DNA from: Nitrospirota bacterium
GTDB lineage: Bacteria; Nitrospirota; Thermodesulfovibrionia; Thermodesulfovibrionales; JdFR-88
DNA: 64,000 nucleotides
Direction of reading: 5' to 3'
NCBI GenBank assembly: GCA_021813405.1
Contig: JAKAKS010000022.1
Location: 62,001-126,000, forward strand
The position numbers were made by a program, and so were the translations under genes. The notes beneath the pieces are model-generated. The model saw only the letters and a program-made list of their open reading frames with translations, made no database searches and was not told the DNA's origin. Below are positions 34,675 through 43,586 of the stretch, in pieces. The stretch's first letter is position 1. Each line of letters begins with the position of its first letter.

Positions 34675-37143
34675 CTACTTCAACTGGACAATTGTCACAC
34701 CGGCGCCGCCTTCGCCCTGGCCGCCAGAACGGAACGAGCCCACAAGAGGATGGGTTTTCAGGTAATCACGGACCGCGCGCATGAGGGCGCCAGTGCCTAT
34801 GCCGTGTATTATGACCGCCTCGGAGATGCCAGCCATCGAGGCATCGTTTAAAAAAGGCTCAACCAGCTCAAGCGCCTCTTCAACCCGCTTGCCCAGCAGA
34901 TTTATCCGCGTGGTTACAGCCTCTTCGCTTTTACTGATTTCAACACCCGGCTTTACGCGGGGCAATCCTGTCCCCGCCAGGTTTGCCTCCAGTTCGGAAA
35001 TCGATGCGTCAAATGCAAGCCCGCCCGCCTCGATGCGCGCCTTTCCGGATTTCCTGTCTATCCGGGCAACAGTGCCCTCCATGCCGAAGGAAGGAACAAA
35101 TACCCGGTCTCCTGTTTTCAGTTCCTCCGGGTTTATGGACTGCGCTCTTTCCGGCTGGAGTTCGCGCAATCTCCGGTCTAATGATGAAATCATACCGGCA
35201 AGCCCTTTGGCCGCTATTTTTGTCCCCTGCCCTTTCTGAGCCTGCCGGGCTTTTTTCTCCTCTTCCAGAATGGCGTTTACATGCCTTTTGGCATCCAGCG
35301 CGGCGGCGCGGGCTTCTTCAAGCGCCTTTTGAAGTATCTCTTTTTTTTCTTTTTCGGCCTTTGCAATCTGTTGCCGTAATTGCGCCTCTTTGGCCTCAAG
35401 GCTTGCCCGGATTTCCCTTGCCTGCACGTTCATGCGCTCGTATTCTTCCCTTGTGTCTTTCAGGCTTTTTACAAGCTCGTGAAATTCGCTTTTCACCGAG
35501 CCAAGGAGCGCGGCCGCGCGGGAGAGGACTTCCGCGGGCATGCCGTATCTGGCGGCTATTTCCAGGGCGCGGGACTGGCCCGGCTCTCCCGTTTTAAGCC
35601 TGAAAAGAGGGGTCATTGTACGCTGGTCGAAGTCCATCGAGGCGTTCACCATTCCGGGGCTCTGCTGTACATGGCCGATAATATCGAGCAGATGGGTTGT
35701 GGCTATCACCAGCGCGCCCTTGTCCTTCAGCGTTTCCAGCACCGCGTTTGCTATCGCCGCTCCCTGGGCGGGGTCTGTGCCCGTGCCCAGTTCGTCCATG
35801 AGCACAAGGCTTTTAGTGCCGGCGCCGGACACTATCCGGGATATGCCTGCAACATGGGCGGCAAACGTGGAGAGGTTATCCTCTATGGACTGCTCGTCCC
35901 CGATGTCCAGAAGTATGCCGTCCAGCACGGGGAAATCGGAGTCCGCCCTGGCGCAAACGGGCATCCCCGCAAGGGCCATCGCGGAAAGCAGGCCAGCTGT
36001 CTTCATTGCGATTGTCTTGCCGCCGGCATTCGGGCCTGTTATTACCATTACCTGCCGGCGGCCTCCGTCCTGCGCTTCCCCAAGCATCAAATCCAGAGGC
36101 ACCACTTCTCTGGCGGCCGCGGCGGCATCCGCAGGCCTGGCCAGAAGCAGAAGCGGGTGCCTGCCCGAAGAGATTTTGAGCCTTCCGGATTCGTTAAGGC
36201 AGGGGCGCTCCGCGTTTATGGAATCCGAAAAGGAAGCGATTGCGTTTAGAACGTCCAGTTCGATCAAGATGCGGTACCTGGGTTCAAGCTCCGGGGCGTT
36301 TTCCCGGAACAGTTCGCTTAACTCCCTAAGCACTCGGATCACTTCGGCCTTCTCCTCGGCCCTGAGGTTTTCGGACTCGTTTGAAAGGGATATGATCTCC
36401 ACAGGCTCTATGAACGCGGTCTCGCCGGAGCGCGATACATCATGCACCACACCCGGCACCTGCCCCTTTGAATCCATCCTCACCGGCAGCACCCACCTGC
36501 CGGAGCGCTGGCTTATAAACCCGTCCTGCAAAAAGACGGCGGTGCCGCGGTCGCGGGCAAGATCTTCAAGCCTTTTGCCTATCTTTGAGTCCAGCCCGCG
36601 TATCTTCTGCCTCAGCCCGGCAAGGGCGGACGACGCCCCGTCCAGCACGCCGCCCTCCGGGTCGAAAGAGCGTCTTATCCGGGAAAGCAGGCGCTTGTAA
36701 ATGCCGGTTTGAAAACTGGCTTCCGGCGGGCCTTCATGCTGGTCTGCAAGCCCGGCCGTAAACCCGGCAAGAAGCGGAAAGTACTTTGTTTGCCCCGGCA
36801 TCTGGCTGGCTTCGCGCACCCGTCCCGGTATTGCGGTTATCATGCCCAGCACGGGGGCAAGCGCCAGGAATTCCGTGGGCTCCAGGATGGCCCCAGCCGG
36901 CCTTATCTTTTCAAAGACACTGCCCAGATCCCCGAAACTCTCCAGCCCCAGAGGATTCCTGCCTCCAGAGCCCAGCCGCCTTATCTCCTCAACCAGCCCC
37001 TGTCTTTTTTCTATATGGGATTTGCCCGAATATGGCGCAAGCGACATGACAGCCGTGCGGGAGGGCTCCCCCATCGCATGGCCTCTCACGGCCGCCAGAA
37101 CTTTATCGAACTCCAGCGCGCGAAGCGCCTCAGCCTGGATCAT
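34675..37143 (-). CDS. mutS2: MutS2 family ATPase/endonuclease
   Basis: An 822-residue MutS homologue without the mismatch-recognition domain. It has the MutS core, Walker A ITGPNAGGKTIAMKTAG, Walker B region SLVLMDELGTGTDPAQG, a long coiled-coil with EKEKKEILQKALEEARAAALDAK, and a C-terminal Smr nuclease domain (AVIIHGIGTGALMRAVRDYLKTHPLV). MutS2 acts on branched DNA and, as RqcU/MutS2 in some bacteria, on collided ribosomes. It overlaps the release-factor-like gene by four bases (ATGA), an interesting link to ribosome rescue. Confidence 0.93.
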   Translation of the reverse strand: MIQAEALRALEFDKVLAAVRGHAMGEPSRTAVMSLAPYSGKSHIEKRQGLVEEIRRLGSGGRNPLGLESFGDLGSVFEKIRPAGAILEPTEFLALAPVLGMITAIPGRVREASQMPGQTKYFPLLAGFTAGLADQHEGPPEASFQTGIYKRLLSRIRRSFDPEGGVLDGASSALAGLRQKIRGLDSKIGKRLEDLARDRGTAVFLQDGFISQRSGRWVLPVRMDSKGQVPGVVHDVSRSGETAFIEPVEIISLSNESENLRAEEKAEVIRVLRELSELFRENAPELEPRYRILIELDVLNAIASFSDSINAERPCLNESGRLKISSGRHPLLLLARPADAAAAAREVVPLDLMLGEAQDGGRRQVMVITGPNAGGKTIAMKTAGLLSAMALAGMPVCARADSDFPVLDGILLDIGDEQSIEDNLSTFAAHVAGISRIVSGAGTKSLVLMDELGTGTDPAQGAAIANAVLETLKDKGALVIATTHLLDIIGHVQQSPGMVNASMDFDQRTMTPLFRLKTGEPGQSRALEIAARYGMPAEVLSRAAALLGSVKSEFHELVKSLKDTREEYERMNVQAREIRASLEAKEAQLRQQIAKAEKEKKEILQKALEEARAAALDAKRHVNAILEEEKKARQAQKGQGTKIAAKGLAGMISSLDRRLRELQPERAQSINPEELKTGDRVFVPSFGMEGTVARIDRKSGKARIEAGGLAFDASISELEANLAGTGLPRVKPGVEISKSEEAVTTRINLLGKRVEEALELVEPFLNDASMAGISEAVIIHGIGTGALMRAVRDYLKTHPLVGSFRSGGQGEGGAGVTIVQLK

Positions 37144-37499
37144 TCCCCTTGCACCTCAGTCAATTTCTCTTTAAGCCGCCTTTTTCTTCTGGCCTTCTGC
37201 TTCCTAACCCGCTGCGCCTCTTTGCCAGACGCGGTCTCCATCCCGCGCGAGGCCTTTATCTTTTCCAGCAGTATCCGCCTGGCCAGGAAGCGGTTTACGG
37301 ACTGGCTTCTTTCGGCCATGCACTTTACTTCTAAACCCGTTGGCAAATGCCTCAGGCAGACGCACGTGGATGTCTTGTTCACCTTCTGCCCGCCCCTGCC
37401 GGAGCTGCGGACGAATTTTTCCTCTATGTCCTGCTGCCTTATCCCCAGCGCGGCCATCTCCTCGTTCAGGAGCTTTTCCTTCTCCGGGCTTACGTGCAT
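37140..37499 (-). CDS. Peptide chain release factor-like protein (ArfB/PrfH-like, GGQ)
   Basis: 119 residues containing the RF-1 catalytic domain: FVRSSGRGGQKVNKTSTCVCLRH has the GGQ tripeptide that hydrolyses peptidyl-tRNA, followed by a basic tail (KEAQRVRKQKARRKRRLKEKL) like that which enters the mRNA channel in ArfB. There is no stop-codon recognition domain. It would rescue stalled ribosomes. It is translationally coupled to mutS2, and starts at ATG 37499. Confidence 0.85.
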   Translation of the reverse strand: MHVSPEKEKLLNEEMAALGIRQQDIEEKFVRSSGRGGQKVNKTSTCVCLRHLPTGLEVKCMAERSQSVNRFLARRILLEKIKASRGMETASGKEAQRVRKQKARRKRRLKEKLTEVQGE

Positions 37500-37690
37500 T
37501 TCTTATTTTAGCCTCTTTTTGCGTCTCAATCCGGCCTAGCTTTACTCTTTTTTTTATGTTCAAATCAAAATCTTCAACCCGTTGATTTTAAATATAAACC
37601 AGAAAATTTTTGTTCAAACCGTTCAATCTGCCCTTATTTAAAGGGGGCCGGGGATTACGCTGCCCCATTGATATTAATAGCACGGCCGTG

Positions 37691-37720
37691 CATGACATGG
37701 TCAAGGGTATCAATGTCATG
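37691..37720. repeat. Palindromic element, copy 3 (CATGACAT-N14-ATGTCATG)
   Basis: Arms and spacing as in copies 1 and 2. Read on the minus strand its spacer matches copy 2 at 8 of 14 positions, including TTGAC next to the right arm, which suggests this copy is inverted relative to the others. Confidence 0.75.
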
Positions 37721-37735
37721 GCTGCCAGCCGGATT

Positions 37736-37796
37736 TGCCGGACGGCATGGAGGGCGGCGGCGCCATTGCTGCCCCGCCCTTGTCCGGCAGGCTGTT
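37736..37796 (+). terminator. Nested GC hairpin with T-run upstream of secD
   Basis: Outer arms TGCCGGAC (37736-37743) and GTCCGGCA (37782-37789) enclose inner arms AGGGCGG (37751-37757) and CCGCCCT (37774-37780), followed by GGCTGTTTTT. It has the form of an intrinsic terminator, yet no gene precedes it on this strand, so attenuation of secDF or a repeat-element stem is possible. Confidence 0.4.
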
Positions 37797-37869
37797 TTTA
37801 TGGCACAATAAATGCCAAATTCTTTTTTCCCGGCCTGGGTTTTCCAGGCCCAGGAGGAGTTTTCTAATA

Positions 37870-39492
37870 ATGAAAAAGCGCATTTTCTGGCGGCTTGCGT
37901 TCATGCTGGTCCTTGTAGTAGCCTCTTTCATCTATTTCCTGCCTAACCTGTCCATCTTCAGCCAGATGCCCCAGTGGTGGAAAAACACCATGCCCAACAA
38001 GGGGATGAACCTTGGGCTGGACCTGCAGGGCGGCATTAACCTGCTTTACCGGGTTGAGGGTGAAAAGGCGGTAGAAAACACCGTTAACAGGCTTGCACAG
38101 GCGATAAAAAGCGGCCTGGACGCCAAGGGCATAAAGGCGGACGTAACCCAGGACGGGCTGAACATAAAAATCTCCCCTGCCAGTCCGGACGCCCAGAAGT
38201 TCGTGGAATCCAATTATCCGGACCTGGCCCCAGGCACGCAGGATAACGTCGCTGTTTATACCCTCCGCAGCGCGCAGGTGCAGAGCATAGAGCAAAACGC
38301 GGTGGACCAGGCGCTTGAAACCATAAGAAACAGGGTGGACCAGTTTGGCGTGGTATCACCCATTATCCAGAGGCAGGGACAAAACGATATAGTGGTGCAG
38401 CTGCCGGGCATTAAAGACCCGCAGAGGGCCATCCAGCTGATCGGAAAAACAGCCCTGCTGGAGTTTAAGCTTCTTGATGAGGAAAGCCCCGTTGCTGCAC
38501 AGTTGCCCAGGGAAGTGCTGCCATCCGAAATGCAGAGCCTGGTTTCACAATATGCTGGCAAAATACCCGCCGGAGACCAGATACTCTTTGGCAGGGAGAC
38601 AGACAAGGACACGGGAGCCATAAGGGAAATCCCGTACCTGGTGCAGAGCCAGACCCTGATGACCGGCGATTTCATAACCGAAGCCAATATGGAGATAGAC
38701 AACCGGACTAATGAATACACAGTGGCGCTAAAGTTCAATCCCGAGGGCGCAAAGATATTCGGCGACATTACGTCTAAAAACGTAGGGAAAAGACTGGCCA
38801 TAATCCTGGACAACAACGTTTACTCCGCCCCGAACATAAGAGAAGCCATAACCGGAGGGGACGCCCAGATATCCGGGAGTTTCACCCTTAATGATGCCAA
38901 GGACCTGGCCATAGTTCTTAAGGCGGGCGCGCTCAAGGCCCCCTTGAAGATGCTCCAGAACGTTACCGTTGGACCGTCTTTGGGAAGGGACTCGATAGAC
39001 GCCAGCAGGACGGCCGGGCTGTTGGCGCTGGCCCTGGTTATCCTGTTCATGGCCTTTTACTACAAGCTTTCAGGGCTTATCGCGGACGTTGCCCTTCTGC
39101 TTAATCTTGTGTTTCTCTTCGGGGCCATGGCGCTTATGCACGCCACGCTCACCCTGCCAGGCCTGGCCGGCGTAATACTGGCTGTTGGTATGGCCGTGGA
39201 CTCAAACGTGCTCATGTTCGAGAGGATGAGAGAGGAGCTAAGGGCGGGCAAGTCGCCCAGGAGCGCAGTGGACAGCGGCTACAAAAAGGCCTTCTGGACT
39301 ATATTCGATTCCCATGTCACCACGTTCATAACCGCTATAGTGCTCTTCCAGTTTGGCACCGGCCCCATAAAGGGTTTTGCCGTTACGCTTTCAATGGGCG
39401 TTGCCATAAACCTGGTGACGGCCCTTATCGGCACCAAGACCGTCTTCGACCTGATATATCTGAAAAAAGACGTTAGGAGGCTCAGCATATGA
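37870..39492 (+). CDS. secD: Protein translocase subunit SecD
   Basis: Inner-membrane RND-like partner of SecYEG that uses proton flow to complete protein export. 540 residues from ATG 37870 (ribosome site CAGGAGGAG). TM1 is near the N-terminus (RLAFMLVLVVASFIYFLPNL), then NLGLDLQGGINLLYRV, the periplasmic P1 domain (QALETIRNRVDQFGVVSPIIQRQG), and the C-terminal five-helix RND core with LAVGMAVDSNVLMFERMREEL. It overlaps secF by four bases. YajC is not adjacent. Confidence 0.95.
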   Translation: MKKRIFWRLAFMLVLVVASFIYFLPNLSIFSQMPQWWKNTMPNKGMNLGLDLQGGINLLYRVEGEKAVENTVNRLAQAIKSGLDAKGIKADVTQDGLNIKISPASPDAQKFVESNYPDLAPGTQDNVAVYTLRSAQVQSIEQNAVDQALETIRNRVDQFGVVSPIIQRQGQNDIVVQLPGIKDPQRAIQLIGKTALLEFKLLDEESPVAAQLPREVLPSEMQSLVSQYAGKIPAGDQILFGRETDKDTGAIREIPYLVQSQTLMTGDFITEANMEIDNRTNEYTVALKFNPEGAKIFGDITSKNVGKRLAIILDNNVYSAPNIREAITGGDAQISGSFTLNDAKDLAIVLKAGALKAPLKMLQNVTVGPSLGRDSIDASRTAGLLALALVILFMAFYYKLSGLIADVALLLNLVFLFGAMALMHATLTLPGLAGVILAVGMAVDSNVLMFERMREELRAGKSPRSAVDSGYKKAFWTIFDSHVTTFITAIVLFQFGTGPIKGFAVTLSMGVAINLVTALIGTKTVFDLIYLKKDVRRLSI

Positions 39493-40400
39493 TAGAGCTC
39501 ATCAAGAACACAAAAATAGACTTCATGAGCAAGCGGGCCTTCGCGTTCGCATTCTCGGGCATCCTGGTGGCCCTTGGCATCTTCTCGCTGGTCCAGATAT
39601 GGCGGGGGCACGCCAACCTGGGCATAGATTTCGCCGGGGGCACGCAGGTGGAGATAAAATTTGACAAGTATGTACCTTTGCAGCAGGTGAGGGTTGCCCT
39701 TGAAAAGGCGGGGCTCACCGGCATGGAATACCAGGACCTGCCCACGCTGGACAAGGTATTGATAAAGAGAAAAGGCACCCTTGAAAACCTGGGAGGCATA
39801 TCCAATTCGATAACCGGAACGCTCCAGCAGAATTTCGCTGATGCCAAGCCGGTTATAGATTCCACCACGGAAATCGGCCCGGAGGTAGGCTCCAGGCTGC
39901 GCAATGACGCTATTTTGGCCTCTCTCATCGCCGCGCTGGCGATACTTGTATACGTGGCCATTCGCTTCCAGTTCCGGTTCAGCATCGGGGCCGTGATAGC
40001 CACCTTCCATGATGTTATGGCGGTGCTTGGCGTTTTCTACCTGATGGGCAAGGAAGTCAACCTTATATTCGTAAGCGCGCTTCTGACCATAGCCGGCTAC
40101 TCGCTTACCGATACGGTGGTTGTGTTTGACAGGATTAGGGAGAACCTGAAGCTGTCGCCCAAGGACCCCGTAGAAAAAGTGGTCAATCTAAGCATAAACG
40201 AGGTGCTTTCTAGGACATTGATAACCTCCCTTACCGTTATATTCTGCTCTCTGGCCCTGCTCTTCTTCGGGGGCGAGGTGATTCACGACTTTGCGCTTGC
40301 CATCACACTGGGGGTTATCGTAGGCACGTACTCCTCCTGGTTTGTTGCAAGCCCGGCGGTCCTGCTGGTTGGCGGGGGCAAGATAGCCCGCAAGCGCTAA
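39489..40400 (+). CDS. secF: Protein translocase subunit SecF
   Basis: 303 residues. LGIDFAGGTQVEIKF is the SecF first periplasmic motif, and AGYSLTDTVVVFDRIRENL the conserved TM4-5 region that carries the charged residues, with NEVLSRTLITSLTVIFCSLALLFFGG near the end. It forms a complex with SecD, overlapping it by four bases. recJ follows 12 bases later. Confidence 0.95.
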   Translation: MIELIKNTKIDFMSKRAFAFAFSGILVALGIFSLVQIWRGHANLGIDFAGGTQVEIKFDKYVPLQQVRVALEKAGLTGMEYQDLPTLDKVLIKRKGTLENLGGISNSITGTLQQNFADAKPVIDSTTEIGPEVGSRLRNDAILASLIAALAILVYVAIRFQFRFSIGAVIATFHDVMAVLGVFYLMGKEVNLIFVSALLTIAGYSLTDTVVVFDRIRENLKLSPKDPVEKVVNLSINEVLSRTLITSLTVIFCSLALLFFGGEVIHDFALAITLGVIVGTYSSWFVASPAVLLVGGGKIARKR

Positions 40401-40412
40401 AATGGCCCGTTA

Positions 40413-42101
40413 GTGGAACGGCAATGGGTAATCCAGCGTACCAACCCCGAATATAGGGACTATCTCTGCAAAGTGGCCGGCATCTCGCCGGCCCTTTCGC
40501 AGGTGCTTATAAACCGCGGCATTAAGACCCCCGAAGCTGTTAAAAACTTCCTGGGGGCAGGTGCGTCCGCGCTTGGCAATCCTATGGATTCCAAGGGCGT
40601 GCCGGAAGCGGCGGAGATAATAAAAAAGGCCGCGGCCTCAGGAAAGCCCGTGCTGGTACATGGTGATTACGACGTGGACGGTGTTGCCTCCACCTCCATC
40701 ATGGTAGGGGCCTTGAAGGCCATCGGGGCCAGCCCGGTCTATTTCATCCCTAACCGCTTTGTCCATGGCTACGGGTTCCATAAGGACTGCATAGAACTTG
40801 CAATCCAGCACGGGGCCGGGCTTGTGGTGACAACGGACTGCGGGATAACCGGTTTCGAAACGGCCGGGCTTGCAAAGGAAAAGGGCCTGCCGGTAGTGAT
40901 AACGGACCACCACGAACCGGAAAGGGGGCCCACCGGCTGCCCGCTTCTGCCTCCGGCTGATGCCGTAGTAAACCCGAAGCTTACCGCAGGTGAGACTGAA
41001 CTCTCCGGTACGGGAGTGGCTTTCAAGCTGGCACAGGCCCTTATGGGAGACGATGCGCTTCAATTCCTGGATATAGCCGCCCTGGGCACCGTGGCGGACC
41101 TTGTGCCGCTTGTGGCTGAAAACCGCTCAATAGTAAAGGCCGGGATGGAGCTGATAGAAAGCGCGGGCCGGCCGGCAATAAAGGCGTTGATAGAAATCGC
41201 CGGGGCCTCGGGCAAGGATATAACGGCAAGGCTTATGAGTTTCTCGCTTGTGCCTCGGCTGAATGCGCCCGGAAGACTTGAAAGCGCATCCGAGGTGGTG
41301 GCCTTTCTTCTTTGCAGCAATGAAAGTGAAGCCTTTGAGCGGGCTTCCCGGCTGGACCGGCTGAACAAGGAAAGGCAAAGGCTGGAGGAGAACACCTTCC
41401 AGGATGCTATAAAAAAACTGGAACATCTGGCGGGAAGCGCCGCGCCGGATTCGATAGTTGTGGCCGGCGAGGGTTGGCACAAGGGAGTGCTGGGCATAGT
41501 GGCCTCCCGTCTGGCGGAGAAATACGGAAGGCCGGCCATTGTGTTGTCGATAGATGGCGATTATGCGCGGGGCTCCGGCCGGAGCGTCCCCGGATTCGAC
41601 CTTTACGGCGGGCTCTGTGCGCTGAAAGAGATGCTGGCCGGTTTCGGCGGGCACAGGCAGGCTGCGGGGCTACGCATAAGCACAGGCAGGATAGACGGGT
41701 TCCGGGAGGCGTTTTCCAGCCTGGCGGCCGCTTCCATAAGCGAATACCGCCCTGTTTTGAAGATAGACTCTGATATCACACTGAAGGAAGTGAATTTCGG
41801 GCTGGTAAAAGAGACCGCCCTGCTGGAGCCCTTCGGTTTCGGCAATCCGGAGCCGCTGTTTGGCGCCAAGGAGTTGGAGGTGCTCAGCATGAAGGTGGTT
41901 GGAAACGGCCATCTGAAGCTCCGGCTGCGGCAGGGCAAAAGCCATCTGTCTTACGACGCAATAGGATTCGACATGGCAGGAAGCGCCCCGGCCATAGAGG
42001 ATTGCCTGCTTGTGGATGCCGCCTTTTTCCCCATGGCCAACCAGTGGGAGGGTAGAAAGACACTTCAGCTTAATTTAAAAGGCATCCGGCCCGCCGTTTG
42101 A
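40413..42101 (+). CDS. recJ: Single-stranded-DNA-specific exonuclease RecJ
   Basis: 5'-3' ssDNA exonuclease in recombination and repair. DHH phosphoesterase motifs: VLVHGDYDVDGVASTSIM (motif I), VVTTDCGITG, VITDHHEPERG (DHH), and GVAFKLAQAL; the DHHA1 domain has ARGSGRSVPGFDLYGGL and GFGGHRQAAGLRI, followed by the OB-fold. 562 residues, starting at GTG 40413. It is in line with secDF, a co-location common in many bacteria. Confidence 0.94.
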   Translation: MERQWVIQRTNPEYRDYLCKVAGISPALSQVLINRGIKTPEAVKNFLGAGASALGNPMDSKGVPEAAEIIKKAAASGKPVLVHGDYDVDGVASTSIMVGALKAIGASPVYFIPNRFVHGYGFHKDCIELAIQHGAGLVVTTDCGITGFETAGLAKEKGLPVVITDHHEPERGPTGCPLLPPADAVVNPKLTAGETELSGTGVAFKLAQALMGDDALQFLDIAALGTVADLVPLVAENRSIVKAGMELIESAGRPAIKALIEIAGASGKDITARLMSFSLVPRLNAPGRLESASEVVAFLLCSNESEAFERASRLDRLNKERQRLEENTFQDAIKKLEHLAGSAAPDSIVVAGEGWHKGVLGIVASRLAEKYGRPAIVLSIDGDYARGSGRSVPGFDLYGGLCALKEMLAGFGGHRQAAGLRISTGRIDGFREAFSSLAAASISEYRPVLKIDSDITLKEVNFGLVKETALLEPFGFGNPEPLFGAKELEVLSMKVVGNGHLKLRLRQGKSHLSYDAIGFDMAGSAPAIEDCLLVDAAFFPMANQWEGRKTLQLNLKGIRPAV

Positions 42102-42126
42102 ACCGCATTTCATATTGTCGTATAAT
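42098..42126 (+). promoter_or_regulatory. Sigma-70-type promoter of the lipoprotein gene
   Basis: TTGAAC and TATAAT separated by exactly 17 bases. The -35 box overlaps the end of recJ. The expected start of transcription near 42133 is only about six bases before ATG 42139, so the message may be nearly leaderless, or translation starts at ATG 42160. Confidence 0.6.
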
Positions 42127-42138
42127 TTGGGAATTCAA

Positions 42139-42546
42139 ATGACAACCTGGTTTAAAACTATGCGCCGTCCAGCGCGCCTGATGCCCGCCATTATGGCGGC
42201 GGGGCTGGTATTATCCGCTTGTGCGGCCCCACAACCAAGGCCGCAGGTTGTGGAAGAGTCATATTCGGTAGGATACCTTAGGGCAACTGTAAACAGGCCG
42301 ATATCCATGACCCAGGAGGCCGTTGAAAAGGGCTATCTTGCCCTCGGCATAGCTATAAGAGCAGAAAGGGGCGACCAGCTCACCGGCATAGTGGAAGGGC
42401 AGCTTGCGGACCAGAGGTCCGTTACAACCGGTCTGCGCTCCATAGACCCAAACAGGACGGGCGTTTCCATAAGGATAGGCGCTCTGGGCGATAAAGCTCT
42501 CTCCGCCCGCATACTGCAAAGTATTAAAAAGAATCTGAACAGATAA
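42139..42546 (+). CDS. Small lipoprotein, DUF3568-like
   Basis: The N-terminus MRRPARLMPAIMAAGLVLSACAAP (from ATG 42160) is a lipoprotein signal with lipobox LSAC, so the protein is anchored by Cys at the inner or outer membrane. The mature part, ESYSVGYLRATVNRPISMTQ then AVEKGYLALGIAIRAERG, fits the DUF3568 pattern of about 90 residues. ATG 42139 adds seven residues and is given as the start, but 42160 is as likely. It has its own promoter and does not belong to the nif unit downstream. Confidence 0.7.
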   Translation: MTTWFKTMRRPARLMPAIMAAGLVLSACAAPQPRPQVVEESYSVGYLRATVNRPISMTQEAVEKGYLALGIAIRAERGDQLTGIVEGQLADQRSVTTGLRSIDPNRTGVSIRIGALGDKALSARILQSIKKNLNR

Positions 42547-42644
42547 CCGTTTTATACCGCCTCCTGCAACATAAAAGGCTTGCCGGTCAACAAAATTGCA
42601 AGTGGGTTTCACATTGACAGCATTAAATATCAGGCAGTTGCCTG

Positions 42645-42660
42645 TGGCACAGCTGATGCA
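42645..42660 (+). promoter_or_regulatory. Sigma-54 promoter of nifB-hesA-modABC
   Basis: TGGCAC-AGCTG-ATGCA, with GG at 42646-42647 and GC at 42658-42659, ten bases apart as required for the -24/-12 elements. The nifB start is 40 bases downstream. I found no exact TGT-N10-ACA NifA site upstream. Confidence 0.7.
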
Positions 42661-42698
42661 TAATCGTTTCCGGAAAATGAACCCCGGAGGATGAAAAA

Positions 42699-43586
42699 AT
42701 GAATACCGGAAACAATATGGGAAAACAAATGGAACGGCACCCCTGTTTCTCAGAAAAGGCCCACAAAAAATTTTCCCGGCTTCACTTGCCCGTTGCGCCA
42801 AGGTGCAATATTGGATGCAATTACTGCGTCCGCAAATACGACTGCGTGAACGAGTCCCGCCCCGGCGTGACAAGCAGGGTGTTTACCGCGGCTGAGGCCG
42901 TCGAGCGCGCGAAATTGGCCACGGAGCGCACCGGTTCTTTAAGCGTTGTTGGCATTGCAGGGCCCGGGGACCCGCTTGCCAATGAGGCCACTTTTGAAAC
43001 CCTCCGGCTTTTAAAAAAAGAACTGCCGGACCTGGCGACCTGCGTGTCCACCAACGGGCTTTTACTGCCCGGGCGGCTGAAGGACCTTATACACTTTGGA
43101 TTAAAGAGCCTTACCATTACAATAAACGCGCTTACAATCCAGACGGCGGAAAAGATTTATGCTCATGTATTTGACGGCAAGAAAATACTTACCGGCCAGG
43201 AAGCCGCGGAGCGCCTTCTTACTGCCCAATGGAACGGTTTGCGCGAGGCCGTTGACGCAGGGCTTGCCGTTAAGGTGAACACAATCTGTATCCCCGGCGT
43301 AAACGAGGATGAAATACGGCATATAGCATTTCAGGCCGCAACAATAGGGGCAGCTATAATGAACATAATGCCCCTTATACCTCAGGGCGCCTTCAGCGCC
43401 ATTAAAAGGCCCGATTGCAGAATGATGGACCGGGTGCGCGGCGCGTGCAGGCTTCATATCCAGGTAATGACCCATTGCAGGCAGTGCAGGGCGGACGCCT
43501 TCGGCCTTCTGGGGGAGGACAAGGATGTTGAACTTGAGGTTCTAAATGCCAATATCGGAGAGGATTACTGTGACATGGTCTTCTGA
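42699..43586 (+). CDS. nifB: Nitrogenase cofactor biosynthesis protein NifB (short form)
   Basis: Radical SAM enzyme that fuses two 4Fe-4S clusters with a carbide to make NifB-co, the core of FeMo-co. HPCFSEKAHKKFSRLHLPVAPRCNIGCNYC holds the SAM-cluster cysteines C36, C40 and C43, and further Cys residues near the N-terminus and GACRLHIQVMTHCRQCRADAFGLLGED at the end bind the substrate clusters. 295 residues: the C-terminal NifX-like domain of proteobacterial NifB is absent, as in archaea and many anaerobes. First gene behind a sigma-54 promoter, overlapping the hesA frame. Confidence 0.95.
   Translation: MNTGNNMGKQMERHPCFSEKAHKKFSRLHLPVAPRCNIGCNYCVRKYDCVNESRPGVTSRVFTAAEAVERAKLATERTGSLSVVGIAGPGDPLANEATFETLRLLKKELPDLATCVSTNGLLLPGRLKDLIHFGLKSLTITINALTIQTAEKIYAHVFDGKKILTGQEAAERLLTAQWNGLREAVDAGLAVKVNTICIPGVNEDEIRHIAFQAATIGAAIMNIMPLIPQGAFSAIKRPDCRMMDRVRGACRLHIQVMTHCRQCRADAFGLLGEDKDVELEVLNANIGEDYCDMVF

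Larger units (their letters stand above)
37500..37869. other. Divergent region between the rescue operon and secD
   Basis: 370 bases containing palindrome copy 3 (37691-37720), a large nested hairpin (37736-37789) followed by a T-run, and the secD ribosome site. Near 37603-37625 (read on the minus strand) is a GAAC...GAACAAAAATTT box that loosely matches 2564-2586 beyond copy 1. No coding frame is supported. Confidence 0.55.

Noticed and set aside
35380-36700. Two long plus-strand frames (289 and 386 codons) inside mutS2
   Set aside because: Antisense to the MutS2 ATPase region; Ser/Arg/Ala-rich translation, no ribosome site.
37801-37816. Sigma-54-like TGGCAC-AATAA-ATGCC upstream of secD
   Set aside because: GG-N10-GC spacing fits, but the -12 box is poor and secD is a housekeeping gene; likely chance.
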